A stretch of 64,000 nt of DNA from Boswellia sacra (GCA_013180625.2 SNVD02001400.1:310001-374000), one strand, 5' to 3'. Shown: positions 24,907 to 38,800, numbered from the stretch's first letter. Numbers and translations: made by a program. Notes: generated by a model from the sequence alone, not told the origin.

Positions 24907-25340
24907 TCCCCGCGGTGCGGGTTGCAATGGCGGATAGTGGCAATTTGGGTGATAAAGGGATAGTGGTGGTTCGTGGTAGTGAGCTACGATGGTGACTGTA
25001 CAGTGACGGAGATGAAGGCTGTGCAGTGATGGAGATGAAGTTAGGGGAGAGAAATAAAAGAGATGCTTATTTATTTACTTTGGTTTGGATCATGTGCATT
25101 TTGCTTTTTGTAATATTAAAATAAATTTTTTATTTTTTAATTTGATCAACAATTAGGATAAGAGGGTATTTTTATCTATTTAATTTTAAAATTTATCTTT
25201 CATTATCATGTCAACGTTAAGCCTACTTTCCCGTTTAAAAGGATGATCGAAATTTCAATTGGGTGAACAATTTGTAATTTTCAGAAGCTCAGGGATGATC
25301 GGATATTTAACGCTTCTCTCATGGGGACATTGCATTAACC
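24907..25340. other. right arm of the outer MULE-like element
   Basis: Purine-rich non-coding sequence with repeats around GTGATGGAGATGAAG, passing into the right terminal inverted repeat (about 25150-25340). Confidence 0.5.
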
Positions 25341-26152
25341 TTTGGAATTAGATTAGCGTTGTAAGTTTGTAAATGTTGGGCCCAGATAGATGCGCGGTTT
25401 TCCAAGAGGACTGAATTTAGCCCAGGATGCATTGCCCACTGCTTTGGGCTTGGCATTGGACTTCTGTTAAAAATTTTTCTAATAAAAGTGAGTCAAGTTA
25501 TATTGTTACAAACCGTAGAATAACTCATAATTTACGTTTAATTAGTCATCTGCCTTAGTCCATTAACACTCATTGGAAGCGACAGTTATGGATTGATATA
25601 AAAATTTTTAAACAAAAAATATAAATTCATTTGACTAAACCCTTAAATAAATATTTTATGTATATGTTATATTTGACCTAAAGATTATAAAGAATGCAAT
25701 CATAAAATTAATGATGTAATTAATAAATGATATCCCATCATCTAATGGCTATAGCTCATCTTATAATGTTAATAATCAATAGTGTAATATTTATTGTTAA
25801 GAAAATTAAAGAATTGGTGATTTTCCTTAAGCTAAAGACAATGCAATCAATCATTTGATTTAAGAAAAAGAAAAAATAAATTCCTACCCTTTTGAAGAAA
25901 CAACAAACAGCATTCCTCTGCGCAATGCAATAAAGTGCTTACGTACCCCAAACTTTTTTTTTTTTGGTGTATAATTTGTTTTTTTTTTTGGTGTATAATT
26001 TGTTTCGATCTCATCTGTTATCATATCTACAACACAAACTAATAAGCCGAGTTTAAACTACTTTAAAGTGTTTGTCTTTAATTTTTATTTTTTAAATTTA
26101 ATTAAGCATATTAATTAACAAGCAATCCTGCAGGGCCATATAACATGTAATG
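25341..26152. other. intergenic, no gene seen
   Basis: AT-rich. A 22-bp segment around TTTTTTTGGTGTATAATTTG is tandemly duplicated near 25955-26005. No coding signal. Confidence 0.45.
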
Positions 26153-26160
26153 AACAGATC

Positions 26161-26711
26161 TAGGGATGGCAATAGGGCGGGGCGGGTCCGGGGCGGTCGA
26201 TACCCAGCCCCGTCCCGTTCAAATATTTTTTGCCCCGCCCCGCCCCATTGCCCCGTTGCGGGGCGGGGCGGGGCGGGGCGGGGCAAAAAAATTTTGAACA
26301 AATTGGACCCGCCCCGCCCGCCCCTAAACATTTATATTTTTACAATTAACCCCCTATAATATTTATATTTTTTGCAATCAACCCCCTATAACATTTACAC
26401 ACTCTAATTTTTATCATATTATTTTACTTACTGTCAACCCTCTAATATATTCAAATGTGTTACAGTCACCCCTAATAATATCATTTAAGTCCCAATAGTT
26501 TATTTTTTATCACATATACCCTTATACTGTGCGGGGCGGGGCGGGTCGAACGGGGCTAAGTGTTAGACCCGGACCCTAACCCGCCCCTACCGGAGCAGGT
26601 TTCTTTTGCCCCAGACCCGCCCCAAAACAGTTTTGGGGCGGGTCTTGCCCCGCCCCATTTGTCCGGGGCAAACCGGGGCCCCGGACCCGGCGGGGCAAAT
26701 TGCCACCCCTA
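26161..26711. mobile_element. hAT-type MITE rich in GGGGC repeats
   Basis: Ends are TAGGGATGGCAA and, inverted, TAGGGGTGGCAA. They are flanked by an exact 8-bp target duplication AACAGATC (26153-26160 and 26712-26719), diagnostic of hAT elements. The 551 bp have no transposase. Inside, CCCCGCCCCG at 26235 faces a run of GGGGC units at 26258-26284, able to form a hairpin or G-quadruplex. Similar G-rich blocks recur at 26531 and 26630. Open frames here merely reflect the repeats. Confidence 0.9.
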
Positions 26712-26719
26712 AACAGATC

Positions 26720-27638
26720 TTCGGCCCTTTGCATGAGAAAAAGATAATCTAAAATTGTCAACAGGTTCATATTTATGTTTTTGCTTAGAAATTGAAGCCA
26801 TGACTGCTCAGTCTGCTTTGTATTACTTCCTGCATTCGAATTCCGCAGTGCCACCATTATTGTGCATTTAATTTGTGCTCCACAACTAACTAGTCAAAAA
26901 AATTTCTAATTTTGGGGGCTTCTCATCCGTATACGAAACAAGGCTTACAGTTTTAATTCCATTTTAGCTTAAGAAATTCGGGTGATCCGATCCGATCTGA
27001 TCACTTGAGATCACTTTCTTTTCGAGGAATAACCGTATTAATAAACCAGCTGCATGGTCTTCTTGTGGCCACTTTGCCACAAAATTCAACAGATAAAGTG
27101 TTGTAGCGCCTAGTGTATATTTTTATCATTAACTTTTTCATATCATGCCTGTCCAGAAAACATTGAAACTTTCATATCAGAAGCTATTGATGGGTCCAAG
27201 AGAATAGAAATTCCCATCTGATCAAAAGCGCTTGAATGGGTCTTTTCCAATTGCTTCCTTTTTCTAATCCAATCAAATCAAAAAGAATGAACGGCACCTG
27301 AGCGAATGATCAGATTTTAGTCCACTTCCACTTCAACAATTACAACAAAGTCAACTCTATGTTTGACGTCCGAATATTAATTTTCTTTTAATTTTCTTTT
27401 TTCTATTGTTAAGATTCCTTTCATCATAAACAATAGAGTAGTTAACTATTACCGTTTTTGAGAAACCTTGTTCTGATAATGATCCTTTTTAACAGTTAAA
27501 AGCGATAATAATTCTACTTCTTATAATGCATCTGGTATTTTAAGGGAATTCAAATTGCATGATTGATTAATTATTAAATGAAGGAATTTCGGAAAATTGT
27601 TCCAAGTTTCTGCATGGGAGCTCTTCATATATGAAACT
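26720..27638. other. intergenic, no gene seen
   Basis: AT-rich sequence between the hAT MITE and the LTR element. No coding or transposon signal recognised. Confidence 0.4.
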
Positions 27639-27643
27639 CTCTA

Positions 27644-29520
27644 TGTTGTGAATATTTATAATAAATATAAATAATATAATCAAACAATAATATATTGACG
27701 AAATAATAAAATAAAAATTAGATTAACATAACAATATATTAAATAAATAGAACAAGTAAAGAGATAGAGTAAGAAATATGTGGTCTGAGCACTTGGGAGG
27801 TATGTCAAAGACATTGTCCTAAAGTCAAAGAGTCTTCTCCTCGTGCAGGTCATATCGGTACTCAAGGGCTCCAAGATACAACCTAATGCTCACAGCCTAT
27901 CTTCTCGATGAGCACGATCACTGGAAGAAAATAATCTGTCTTCATGTGTCACGGTTGCTCAAAACATAGAAAATAATAAAAGAATATTCACCTTCTGATG
28001 TTAGAACCATGAGACTCCTATATATACTAATCTCGTAGCTTAGGTAACTTACAAATTAATTCTTGTAACTCTCAAGCCATAAGTTCTTAATAAAAACATG
28101 AACGTTATAAATAATAAGTGTCGTAACTCATGTTTTTATTATACTTATAACGCATGAAATTAATCTCAAAATAAATTTTGTAACTTATGATGTAAATATT
28201 TGTTTTGAACCTTTTATCTCCAACAGTCCCCTACAAAAGGTTTGAAACTTTAAAGCTTTATAAAATAAAATATCAAGATAAAAATACTCATAAAATAAAA
28301 ATTATATATAAAGAGCAACCTTCTATTATGCAATGGGTATAAGTACCTTTCGGGTTTGAACCTATACTTAGTGTTGATAGTATCCATTTGAGAAACCTGA
28401 GTGAACAAAGTCTTGAACTCGATTTCTTGACCAAACTTCAAACTATCACACACATAATATCGACGAAGATATGGTTTTGGCAGGTTAGCGCTATTAATGG
28501 TTATGCGCTCAATCTTGATTCTCATGAGAGCTTCAGAGAACAGCCCAATTCTCACAGTCTCGGCCCTCACGACGCTCTCACTTAGATGAGTCCTCAAAAG
28601 GTATATGTGACCTATACCTCGCAAAAGTATCTAGCCTTTGGACTCATTCAAGATAAATATCCTTCCTAACATCACATATAACAAGCACTTTGCCATAGGG
28701 ATGAGCAAGATCATATCTTCTTTAAGATATGTCAAAATAGTTATGCTAAATAAGTCACGTAGTATGGATTGTTCCTACCCATTGAACCTTCTTCATTGGA
28801 TCTTCAATCACAGAGATTGGGTTACTTCCATAGGTGACTCCCTTCGGGTTTAAGCACATCCACCTCGACAATTTAATTAATTAATTAGCATGCTGAAAAT
28901 CTTTATAATTGCACAATCTCTCATTGATTTTATCTTTGAGAACTTGTTCCCGTTATTTTGATGATTGCTTCCACTAACTCTCTTAAATAATATTAAATAT
29001 TTCACAAAAGAATATTAGAGAGCATAAGAATATCAAAGGCACAATAAAGAAAATTGAAGGAGCACTTAATCACCTCATAAATAATAATACTTTCAAACTC
29101 ATACACAAAATTAATAATCATTTAATAACTTATGATATCATTTTTTTCTCAAAATGTCATAAAAACATTAACAACCATCAAATAAAGAAAATACCCACAT
29201 TAAGTAATATTTTAAATATAGTAGCAATAACTCCATAAAATATTAATGCACTAATTTATTAAATTTTAAAACTTATCAAAATAATAACTACACTCAAATT
29301 ATTGTCATCTTAATTGTACAAAATTAAAAACTAAAATATGAAACCGCTTAAAGACTAGAAACCCCCACATTAAAAAATATATTTGAACTAACTTATGATG
29401 TAAATGTTTGTTTTAAACCTTTATTGTCATCTTAATTGTACACTCAAATTTATTTTTTTCTCAAAATAAATTTTGTAACTTATGATGTAAATGTTTGTTT
29501 TAAACCTTTTATCTCCAACA
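27644..29520. mobile_element. 1.9-kb non-autonomous LTR element
   Basis: Begins TGTTG and ends CAACA, with an exact 5-bp target duplication CTCTA at 27639-27643 and 29521-29525. A 62-bp segment ending TTTTATCTCCAACA occurs at 28164-28225 and again at the right end (29459-29520), as expected of two LTR termini. The left LTR would then be 27644-28225. The start of a right LTR is not recognisable, so the element is rearranged or is a long solo LTR with an internal duplication. No gag or pol is seen. The minus-strand frame at 28250-28624 is unlike known proteins. Confidence 0.65.
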
Positions 29521-29525
29521 CTCTA

Positions 29526-32500
29526 TAGCTAGCCAACTAGTGTAGTCCTTTGATATCTTGAGAGTAAAATGCCTAGGGAGTGTTTGTTTAATCAATTCTG
29601 ATCATTATCTAAACCTTATATTAATTAAATGGCTAGGTACCTATTCTCCACATTCTATGCATATCCAGTGTACAATATTTGATTATATTAAGCGGCAGTT
29701 GGGAAAGAAAGCTACGTACCGTCACGCATTGATAGTCATGTTCCTTCCACACAAAGTAGTAAGATGCCCGAAGGGTGGTGATGAAATTAAGCTTTCTCAA
29801 ACAAAAAACTATATATCTCTTGACTCTTGTTCGCAGTGTTATACAGTACTATATTCAGAACTAGATGTGTACATATAATGGCAGAAATCAAATAAATCAA
29901 CACATATATCTCTATGTAGCTTCTAGAAATACAGCAAATGGGTGGCCAGAAATAATGGTATCCAACACCACTTTAGAAGTGCAGTAGGCAGTGGCGAGAT
30001 GACTTTGTATATGGCAGCAAATAAATCACACGAAATGCTAGTAGATTTTTGCAATGGACAGGATCTAACAAGCGAGAGGTCTGACTTTGGAAAATATTTT
30101 TGGAAGGAATAATATCACTTCCATTTTTTATGATTAGCAATAATTTGAGTTGAGAGTGGCCGGCGCATTGACAATAATTCATGTACATAAGAAAGGGATT
30201 GGAAGTAGCATGTGAATTTGTCTCGTCCTCATTCTTGTGGTGTTTTTTATGACCCCTTTCTCATGTCGTCCCCTTTAGCAAGAACTCAGCAGTTTGCTTC
30301 ACCTAGATACATGTATTACTCTTCTTGGCCCCCTTCTGGGGCCTCATTGCTCCCAACCCATACAATACTCTTCTTTTCTTTTTATTAAATAATATATATA
30401 TATATATATGGAACCAAATGCAGCATTACATACCATTGCAATAATGTTTCTACAAAATGAAAAAATGAAATGAGGAAGATTCTCCATATATACGTACGCT
30501 ACTGCTCAATAATTATACAAATAAAAACTGAATCTCCGCCTCCGGCTTCAGGGCAGTTATTATAGTGTTTCTTGTTCTTGAATAAGTTAATGAGCTCCTC
30601 CGCGACCTGAGTCATTTTCTTTTTCTTTTTTTTGTTTTTAATAAACTGATTTATCTCCAATTGTCCTAATCATCAATATTGGTCTTAGATTATCAAAGTA
30701 TTTCTTTGAGATCATGAAAATCATTGTCAATGAGATATAAGGATATTTTGTCTAATTAATTTAGCGAAAAATATGGTTTTGAGCTTATCCATATATAATT
30801 AGGTAAATGATCAGCTCAAATGAATAAAATGTTCCTAACTTGATTGAAACAAAAGCGAATTATACAATCTAGAGATTAGGTGTATTGCCCTCAAATGCAT
30901 TGACCTTAGATTGCCGACCAAAAGACGAAAAGTTTTGAGCAGGTACAGCTCCATTGACGGTCTTGTACCCGCGCCTTCATACATTTAATCTGCAGCAAAC
31001 CAAACCTGAGGCCATAAATCTCTCTCATGCATTCCATGCCCGATCTCTCCTTTAGCCATATATGGCCCAAACACTCATCTTAATCTCCATCATCAATCCT
31101 CCAGGAAATAAAGATACCAATTATGCGTTGAGCTCTTAATTTCTGAAATCTTTTCTATATACTTCACAAACACAATTAGTCTCTTTCACCCCAATTATTC
31201 ACATCTTTCGTATAGTGTACATATCACTGGATAACAATATATACAGATTCTTACTTGGAAATTAAATTTCAAAGGTCCATCATGCAATCGGGCCCTCGCT
31301 TATTATCATCTTTGTCAATCAAGAGTCTAAAAGTGGTGATGTTCACAACAGTGTCACCCACGCACAACCACCAAATAGGGAGTAGTTCCCACATGGTCTG
31401 CCATATCTACATTGTTGTCAATTTGACGGGCTTTTCTCTTCAATTATTTTACCCCTTTCACGTCATCTAAGATTTTAAACAGTGCCTTTCATTCGACTTC
31501 CATCAACCCTAATTTGCAGTATACAGAAACTGTTTACTTATTGAATTATTCATCGTATATAGGTTGGTAATCGGATCGTATAATATTCGATACGAAAAGG
31601 ATACGCATGGATTGGTGGTTTAAGGATTTAAGCTACCTAACAAGAATAGGTTTTCTTCCTCACAAGGCAGATGACAGGTGGCTATATTCATCACCTAGAC
31701 AATCTTTAATTATATATGTGCATGCATCAATGCATTATATATATATTAATTAATCATAATTTCATACGTGAAATTACGTGTCAATTAGGGACTTCATCTT
31801 CTTTGGGGCCATTCCACCAATTAATCCAAAAAAAAAAAAATTATTTAGTGAATTAATTATTGGAAATTTAACCTACTTTCAGATTTTTTTATTTGTCCCC
31901 TCTATTTTTGTTATGTTCATAAATTTGACCTCCCGAAGTCAAGACTCAAAATCCACCCCTACTGTCAATTAACTAAAGAATAAAAAAATGACTTCTATAT
32001 TCTGTGCTGCAATTTTGGAACAAAGCCAGGATATATAAAACAAAATATATCATTTTAGATTCAAAGTTCAAAAATATGTCAAATTTTAGTTTGTTGATTT
32101 AGAGTTGTCGTGTAAATGATAAATTTTCTCAGTCAAAATATATATCATATTAATACGATACGAAACTTAGAAATATAAATTTAAGAAATGTCGTATGAAT
32201 TCTAGATTATTTGAAATAATATAAAGAAGTTGTATCAGACTTTAATTAGTTAGAAATTCAAATAATCAATTACAAAACATCATGATACACGTGCATACCT
32301 TGTGCGCGCGGCCAAACTTTTTGAAGCATGTTTCCATTTTCTTAAATATATTTTATTATAAAATGAGTGGCAGAGTAGTGATGGGAGCTGGAAGATTAGA
32401 AGAGGACAAATAAGTAAAGAGGATGAAGAAGGGTTATCTGGGGATGTTTTCACCTCGTTCCATCCCCATCTCTTTTGAGGAAGAAGATACGAATCAACAT

Positions 32501-35500
32501 TTTTGCTTCTATAGCCTAAAGCTAGCGTGAGTGATCATCATTGTCACAAGCTAAACTCCAAACCATTTCAGCCAGAAGCGTGCAAGAAAGACACTTTTAA
32601 TTCAACATTCCTCAATATTATAATCAATAAAGTTCTCAATTATGGTAATATGTGCTTGACTACTTCTTAATATGGCGAAACTGAGATATTGCAACTTTAC
32701 TATAAAATATGAAGTTCATGAATCTTTGTCATCCCTGGTGTCATCGAATAAACTGCTCTACCGTCATTTTACACATGGATGAGGAGGTAACATTTTCTTG
32801 ATGAGCATAATGGTAAGAAGAATTTTTCACAATCGAGCACAAAGTATTGTCAAGCATATTTCCTTTTCCAAGTGAGAAAAAAGATACATTGAAGAGTTTA
32901 TAGAATGATGAGGAGCAGTTAGAGAATCCACTAAATTTCTTCACCAATGAAAAGGGCACATACAGCTCATTCTAATTGGGCGATGACTTGTGATCACTTT
33001 ACCAATTTAAACTGTTGCTTTTCTCTTTTTGTCGAGAAATCTATAATCATTGCCAATATTGCCAAAGCGAAGCAGCAGATGACCGCTCATCTTATCTTTT
33101 ATATAACTAGAAGAACCCTTCATAAATTCAACTGCCCTTTTTGTGTCTGCTCGCATTTTTTTTTTTTTTGCACGTAATTTTATAATAAAATAAACAGTTT
33201 GTATAAACGCTGTTAGATTTATTTCACAAAAATACTCATTACAAAGAACCTCAAAACACGTTGGCACTCATAATATATAACATACCGCGTAAGCATTACA
33301 AGAAGACTTCATTGACCGAGAAATTAATAATTTATATTGCAGTTTCATTGCCATGCCGTTAGTAGACCACTAATATCTCAATGTTAGACTAATTAATGGC
33401 TCACAAATATTACAAATTCCACGATTCGTCACAAGTTAAGTTTAAGATTTAGACACTCTAACAAGTAACAAATGACAGTTTGGTTAATGATCTTTATTTA
33501 CACTTCTTGACAGTTTCAAAAGCTAACCACCAACTAGAGTTGGGGACAATTGGCCCCAATGAGAAGTATATGGCGGTCGATCGATCTAACTGCGGAAATT
33601 AAGATCAAAGTGGTCATTGGTCAATGCCAACTGCCAATTTAATAATGATGTTATGGTGAAATTGAGAAAAGGAAAGAGCACCAAATTGAATTCTCTCCCA
33701 CGATCGGCGCCAGTCCACATGAAACACATCACCCCTCACTCTCCGTTTCATGCTTCCACGAAGCATGGAGATTGAAGGCTTCTTCGCGGTTACAATTCTC
33801 CACATCAAATTAATTAATATGCTTCAATTATTTGTTTTTTGGATCTTTCTTTCATCCTTCTCTTTTTGATATATGTATGATATGATGCAACTTCTAAAAG
33901 ATTTGATGACTCTTAACCCCATAAGGATTATATATATTAGTACAATTTCAACAAAAATTAATTTAATTTACAAGTATGCAATTATCGTTAATCCTTCTCT
34001 TATAATTAGTGGTCAAAGAATCCTAATATTTATCTCATTCGTCTCGATCTATGCAAGTCATTTCGGAAATATAAATCCAAAAGTAGAATGTGTAAAATAT
34101 TAAGTTGCAAATTCCAATTTCTGAATTGTAACCCAATCAAGATTGTACTTGAAATTCGATTATTAATTACCATACTCAATTAATATTGTTATTAATATTT
34201 AAAGTATATCCTCATATACAATATTAAATTAATTAAGTCAAACATGGCAGTTAAAAACGTAACTTTCTCCAATTAAAATATAAGTATTACACTGTTGAAA
34301 TATCTCACCACCTAAAAATTGAATCTCTTAATTTTCTTCGCGAACCGAATTAATAGAAGATAATTTTGATCATCTAATGAGGGAGTTGGTATCTTAGGTA
34401 AACCAATCAAACTTTTTCTATCTTTTATTTCCCTTCAACCATAATGAGTATGGGTATCAATCATTCTATATTGAAATCTCAACTTTAATTGGTAAATATT
34501 ATCTTGGTACAAATCACAATTAAGTAATGAAATTATATATATTAATAAAACTTAACTAATGTAGCATAAAGCAAGAATTATAGGTTAATCAAGTATCAAA
34601 CACCTAGTTTTCCCACTTCAGAATCAAGTTGGGAGCATATGACCCTCATAATATCCCAAGTGATTAAATACCATTAATTAAAAGACAAAAATCTTCCCGG
34701 AATCCCCCAACTTCAGCTCTGCTACTGACCTAGCACGTGTTCCGTTCTAGATTTCTCTCCAATAACATTAGACCACGTGTAGTGAACTCCACACTGATTC
34801 CTCTGGCGGTCGCGAAAATTTCCCGCTAAAGGCCTCACTGTTAAGAGTTAAGGAAGCAAGTCAAAAAAAATTGACCATCATTTAATTCCTTTTATTAACT
34901 TTTTGTTATCTCACTTTTAATTTACAAAATTATCGAATTTGAAATTTACCTTTTCATATTTAAGTTTTATTTTTGTTTTTCTCGTTCTTTTAATTACAAA
35001 AAGAAAAAAAATCCACTTATCATTATCATTTTTTTACTTATGATTATCTCACATTGTCAATTATGTACAAGAGGTAAAAAATAATAATAATAAAATTTCT
35101 TAGTTTTTATCTTTCTACTGAGTTTGGCCTCTTCTTACATAAAAAAATTATATTTTCTGAGTTGGAAACATTCCATCAAATAGGAAGGAGTGTATACAAT
35201 TACTTACACGGATTCGGATGATTCAGATATTTATATTTGATTTATTGTTTCTATTACCTTCATTTCTAAAGTTTGTATAAAATAAAATTATTGCTTATTT
35301 TGTGTGAACGAGATATGATTTGATCTCATTTGTTTTGACATATAGGTTGTAAATTTTTAGTTAAAATAATCTGATGTTTGATGCTTGTATAGGTCAGAGG
35401 TCAAAAGAGGCTGACTCTGCATGTGACACGTTTTGGACTATGTTTAGTGGTCCCCTTAACCCTTAATAACGCATTTGAATTGGATCATCATCCCTATTCT

Positions 35501-35540
35501 CCCACTCACCTTTCACTCAAACTCCCCTCGTCACCTTATA
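29526..35540. other. 6-kb gene-poor region upstream of SULTR3;1
   Basis: AT-rich throughout. Small frames (e.g. 29558-29878, 32741-33267, 33614-33808) show no domain, splice support or consistent codon pattern. There is an AT microsatellite near 30390 and homopolymers near 31830 and 33160. No transposon ends with clear target duplications were found. The last ~800 bp are probably promoter. Confidence 0.45.
34733..34780. promoter_or_regulatory. paired G-box motifs (CACGTG)
   Basis: CACGTG at 34734-34739 and 34774-34779, 40 bp apart and ~1.05 kb upstream of the SULTR3;1 start codon. G-boxes bind bZIP and bHLH factors (e.g. abscisic acid or light responses). Function here is inferred from motif and position only. 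Confidence 0.35.
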
Positions 35541-35541
35541 C

Positions 35542-35549
35542 TATAAATA
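35542..35549 (+). promoter_or_regulatory. TATA box of SULTR3;1
   Basis: TATAAATA, ~260 bp upstream of the start codon. It is followed by CT-rich leader sequence, which suits a transcription start near 35575. Confidence 0.55.
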
Positions 35550-35810
35550 TCCAACCTTACTTGCCTTAATTCTCATGAAATTCCCAACTCTGCAACTCCA
35601 TTAAACCACTTTAATACCGCCAACCTCTGCCTCTTCATCCTCTCCTCTCTCTTACATAATCCCTCTGCTTCACCTTATCACCACAAGGAAACTGAAATAT
35701 CGATCTGTCTGTCACCGAACCTAGCTAGCTAACTCTAGCACCACCATTGTCCACCTTACAGCTGCTAGCATATTATATATATCTATCTACATATTTTAGA
35801 CTTTAAATTC

Positions 35811-38800
35811 ATGGGTAACGGGGACTATGAATGCCCTCATCGTGTAGCGATTCCCCCACCCAAACCATTTTTCAAGGCACTGAAGGAGGGTCTCAAGGAG
35901 ACCTTTCTCCCCGATGACCCTTTAAGACAATTCAAGAACCAACCTGCCTCCAGGAAGTTTCTGTTAGGATTACAATACTTTGTGCCCATCCTTGAATGGG
36001 CACCTCGCTATACTTTCGACTTCTTCAAAGCTGATCTTTTGTCAGGAATCACTATTGCTAGCCTTGCTGTTCCTCAAGGAATAAGTTATGCAAATTTGGC
36101 CAACTTACCGCCGATTATCGGATTATGTAAGCTGTTCTTTTTTTTTTTTTTTGAATAATATATATATATATATATTCAAGTTTCATATTCAACAAGATAG
36201 CAAATATATACTACGTAAATAAAATAAAAGTATACCATTTCTGTTTTATTGTGAAATGCAGATTCAAGCTTTGTTCCACCGCTTGTGTATGCCATGATGG
36301 GCAGCTCAAAAGATTTAGCAGTCGGAACAGTAGCGGTTGCTTCGCTTCTGATATCTTCTATGTTAGGCAAGGAAGTTAATCCTACTCAGAACCCTAAGCA
36401 ATACGTTCAGCTAGCTCTGACTGCTACTTTCTTCGCCGGCGTCTTCCAATCTGCTCTTGGATTGTTGAGGTCAGTTTCTTCATTACATTTTTCTTCTCTT
36501 CTGAAGGTTTAAACCGATATTTCTAGCTACTGCATGATGATGTTTGTCTTCTTGCATACATATATAGCAATGGAAATCATCGTTAAAGGTTCGCGAAAAG
36601 CGATATCGATATAACTACAGATTGAAGAGAAACTAAAATAGTTTAATAGCTAATTTTTTTATCAATCAATCAACTACTTATTTGTACTTTTTTGTTCTTG
36701 GCAACATAAATATAAATCCAGGCTTGGTTTCATAGTGGACTTTCTATCACATGCAACCATAGTGGGATTCATGGCTGGAGCAGCTACCGTTGTCTGTCTT
36801 CAGCAACTAAAAGGGATTCTTGGTTTGGTTCGCTTCACTCATTCCACTGATCTTGTCTCTGTTATGCACTCCGTTTTTACCCAAACGAGCCAGGTAATTA
36901 ACTTTCTTTTCATGCACTAATTAGTGTTTGTGTTAATATAATTATATTCAGGAGAATATTATTTTGTAGGCTTGTTATTCATATATATAATGGTGCTCAA
37001 TTTTGATGCATGGTTGCAGTGGAGATGGGAGAGTGGTGTTCTAGGCTGTTGTTTCCTCTTCTTCCTTCTCCTCACAAGATACTTTGTAAGTGGATCCAAT
37101 GCTTTCTAACCTTTTCATTTCAAAAATTTTGAAGGTCTAAACATTAATTAATACAAAGAAAAATTAATACCAACTATTCGTGGGTTGAACTTTCATGTCA
37201 TTTACCCACTTGTGTTGCTGTCAAGAAATTATGAAACATCATCACTCATCATCAATATAGCTTTTAATCATAGTACTTGATTTCTTTAATTTGAAGGCTA
37301 TTAATTATTTGGGATCTTGTAACACAAAATGTTGACAATTTATTTGATACAAATTTTTAGTAATTGATGTCACAAAATCTAATGGTTGAATTTGTGAGAT
37401 TAAAAGTTAACAAATTAGTATTTAATACTGCTAACTCATCAGTCATCTTAACTATTGAATTTTATAAATTAATGAAAAGAAATTTGTATCTAGTTTTATG
37501 TCAAAAAATTTGTGTTAAAAATTCCATTCCCATTAATTAATGATCTCATTTAATATACCATTATTTAGGTTTTTATTTGCAACTAGTAATTTGTGTGTAT
37601 TAAAATAGTTCTGCAAGCTAAGTTTACATCATTATTGACAATCCATTAGGTTAAGTGAAGGAAAAAGAATATGAACACATCAATCAGTTTGAGGGTAATT
37701 CGATGTGCTTTCACCTGCTTCCGCTTATTTCTAAAAAAATGCAAAAAATTGAAGCAACTTAAAGTGGTAAACTTATCAAATTAAACTAATTATTGAAAAG
37801 GGATATATACAGCTAGTCTTGGTACTCTTGTTTCCAATCTAGAATAATTTGTCTCTCAATTAGGCCAACTGATCATGACTTGTAGCAAATTACTTCATGG
37901 AATCATGATGTTAATTGCAAGAAAGACCTACGCAATATAATAAAATATATATAATTCTTTTCCACTTTTCTTCCCTTTAATAAAAAGATTATTAACTACA
38001 GAGTTGATTTTAATATGCAATATTACAGAGCAAGAAAAAGCCAGCCTTCTTCTGGATAAATGCAATGGCACCTCTCACATCTGTTATTCTTGGTAGCGTG
38101 CTTGTTTACTTGACTCATGCTGAAAAACACGGCGTTCAAGTGGTGAGACATCTCTACATTCCGCACACCTGTACACATACTAAATAATTAATTTATCAGA
38201 TCAAATACACTTTTCTACCACAATCATTTATGCCCATCTGTGTTTCGATGCACTGTCAAGTTGATCTTTCTAGATTCTAACCAAGGTCAAGGCCCAAAAG
38301 TTGAATTTCACCTACCTTAGTATATATTAAATATATAATTTGGAAAAAAATATATTTAGGTATATCTGGTACATCCATATATGTGTCAAATTAAAGCAAT
38401 GATTTAATAGTATAGTATTTGGTAATGTATTTTGTTTAATGATATTTATGCAGATTGGGCACCTGAAAAAGGGACTGAATCCACCATCTTTGACAGAGTT
38501 AGCTTTTGGGTCTCCATATCTGGGAACAGTCATCAAAACTGGACTAATAACTGGCATCATAGCTCTTGCTGTAAGTTAATTTCTCAGTTCTCTCATCATG
38601 CTCATATTCCACTCACTTCTTCACATCGCATATATGCGTTCACAATCACATGCTCCCCACTGTAGGCTCGCCCCAGACCATGATAAGCCAACGCTGACCC
38701 AGATTTTGTTTTTAGTCTATTAACGTGTTAGAAAATTTGCGCTTGCCTCCAGAATCAAATCTCATGTTTCCACTCTGTGTTGTTCAAGGTGACACGCCTT

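Larger units (their letters stand above)
10931..25340. mobile_element. outer MULE-like element, split by two later insertions
   Basis: The left end (about 10931-11100) and the reverse complement of the right end (about 25150-25340) align over ~130 bp. Shared blocks include GAGCTTCTGAAAATTACAAA against GAGTTTCTGAAAATTGTAAT, then CAATTGAAATT and TAACGTT. These are long terminal inverted repeats of Mutator type. Once the inner MULE (11418-20736) and the LTR insertion (21186-24901) are removed, about 1.4 kb of non-autonomous sequence remains with no transposase. Exact ends and the 9-bp target duplication could not be fixed; the coordinates are approximate to about 15 bp. Confidence 0.65.

Noticed and set aside
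26098..26359. Gly/Arg/Pro-rich frames
   Set aside because: GGGGC repeat of the hAT MITE.
28250..28624. 124-codon minus-strand frame
   Set aside because: Inside the LTR element and unlike gag, pol or any family I know.
35575..35604. Short upstream ORF (9 codons) before SULTR3;1
   Set aside because: It starts so close to the expected transcription start that it may not be in the mRNA.
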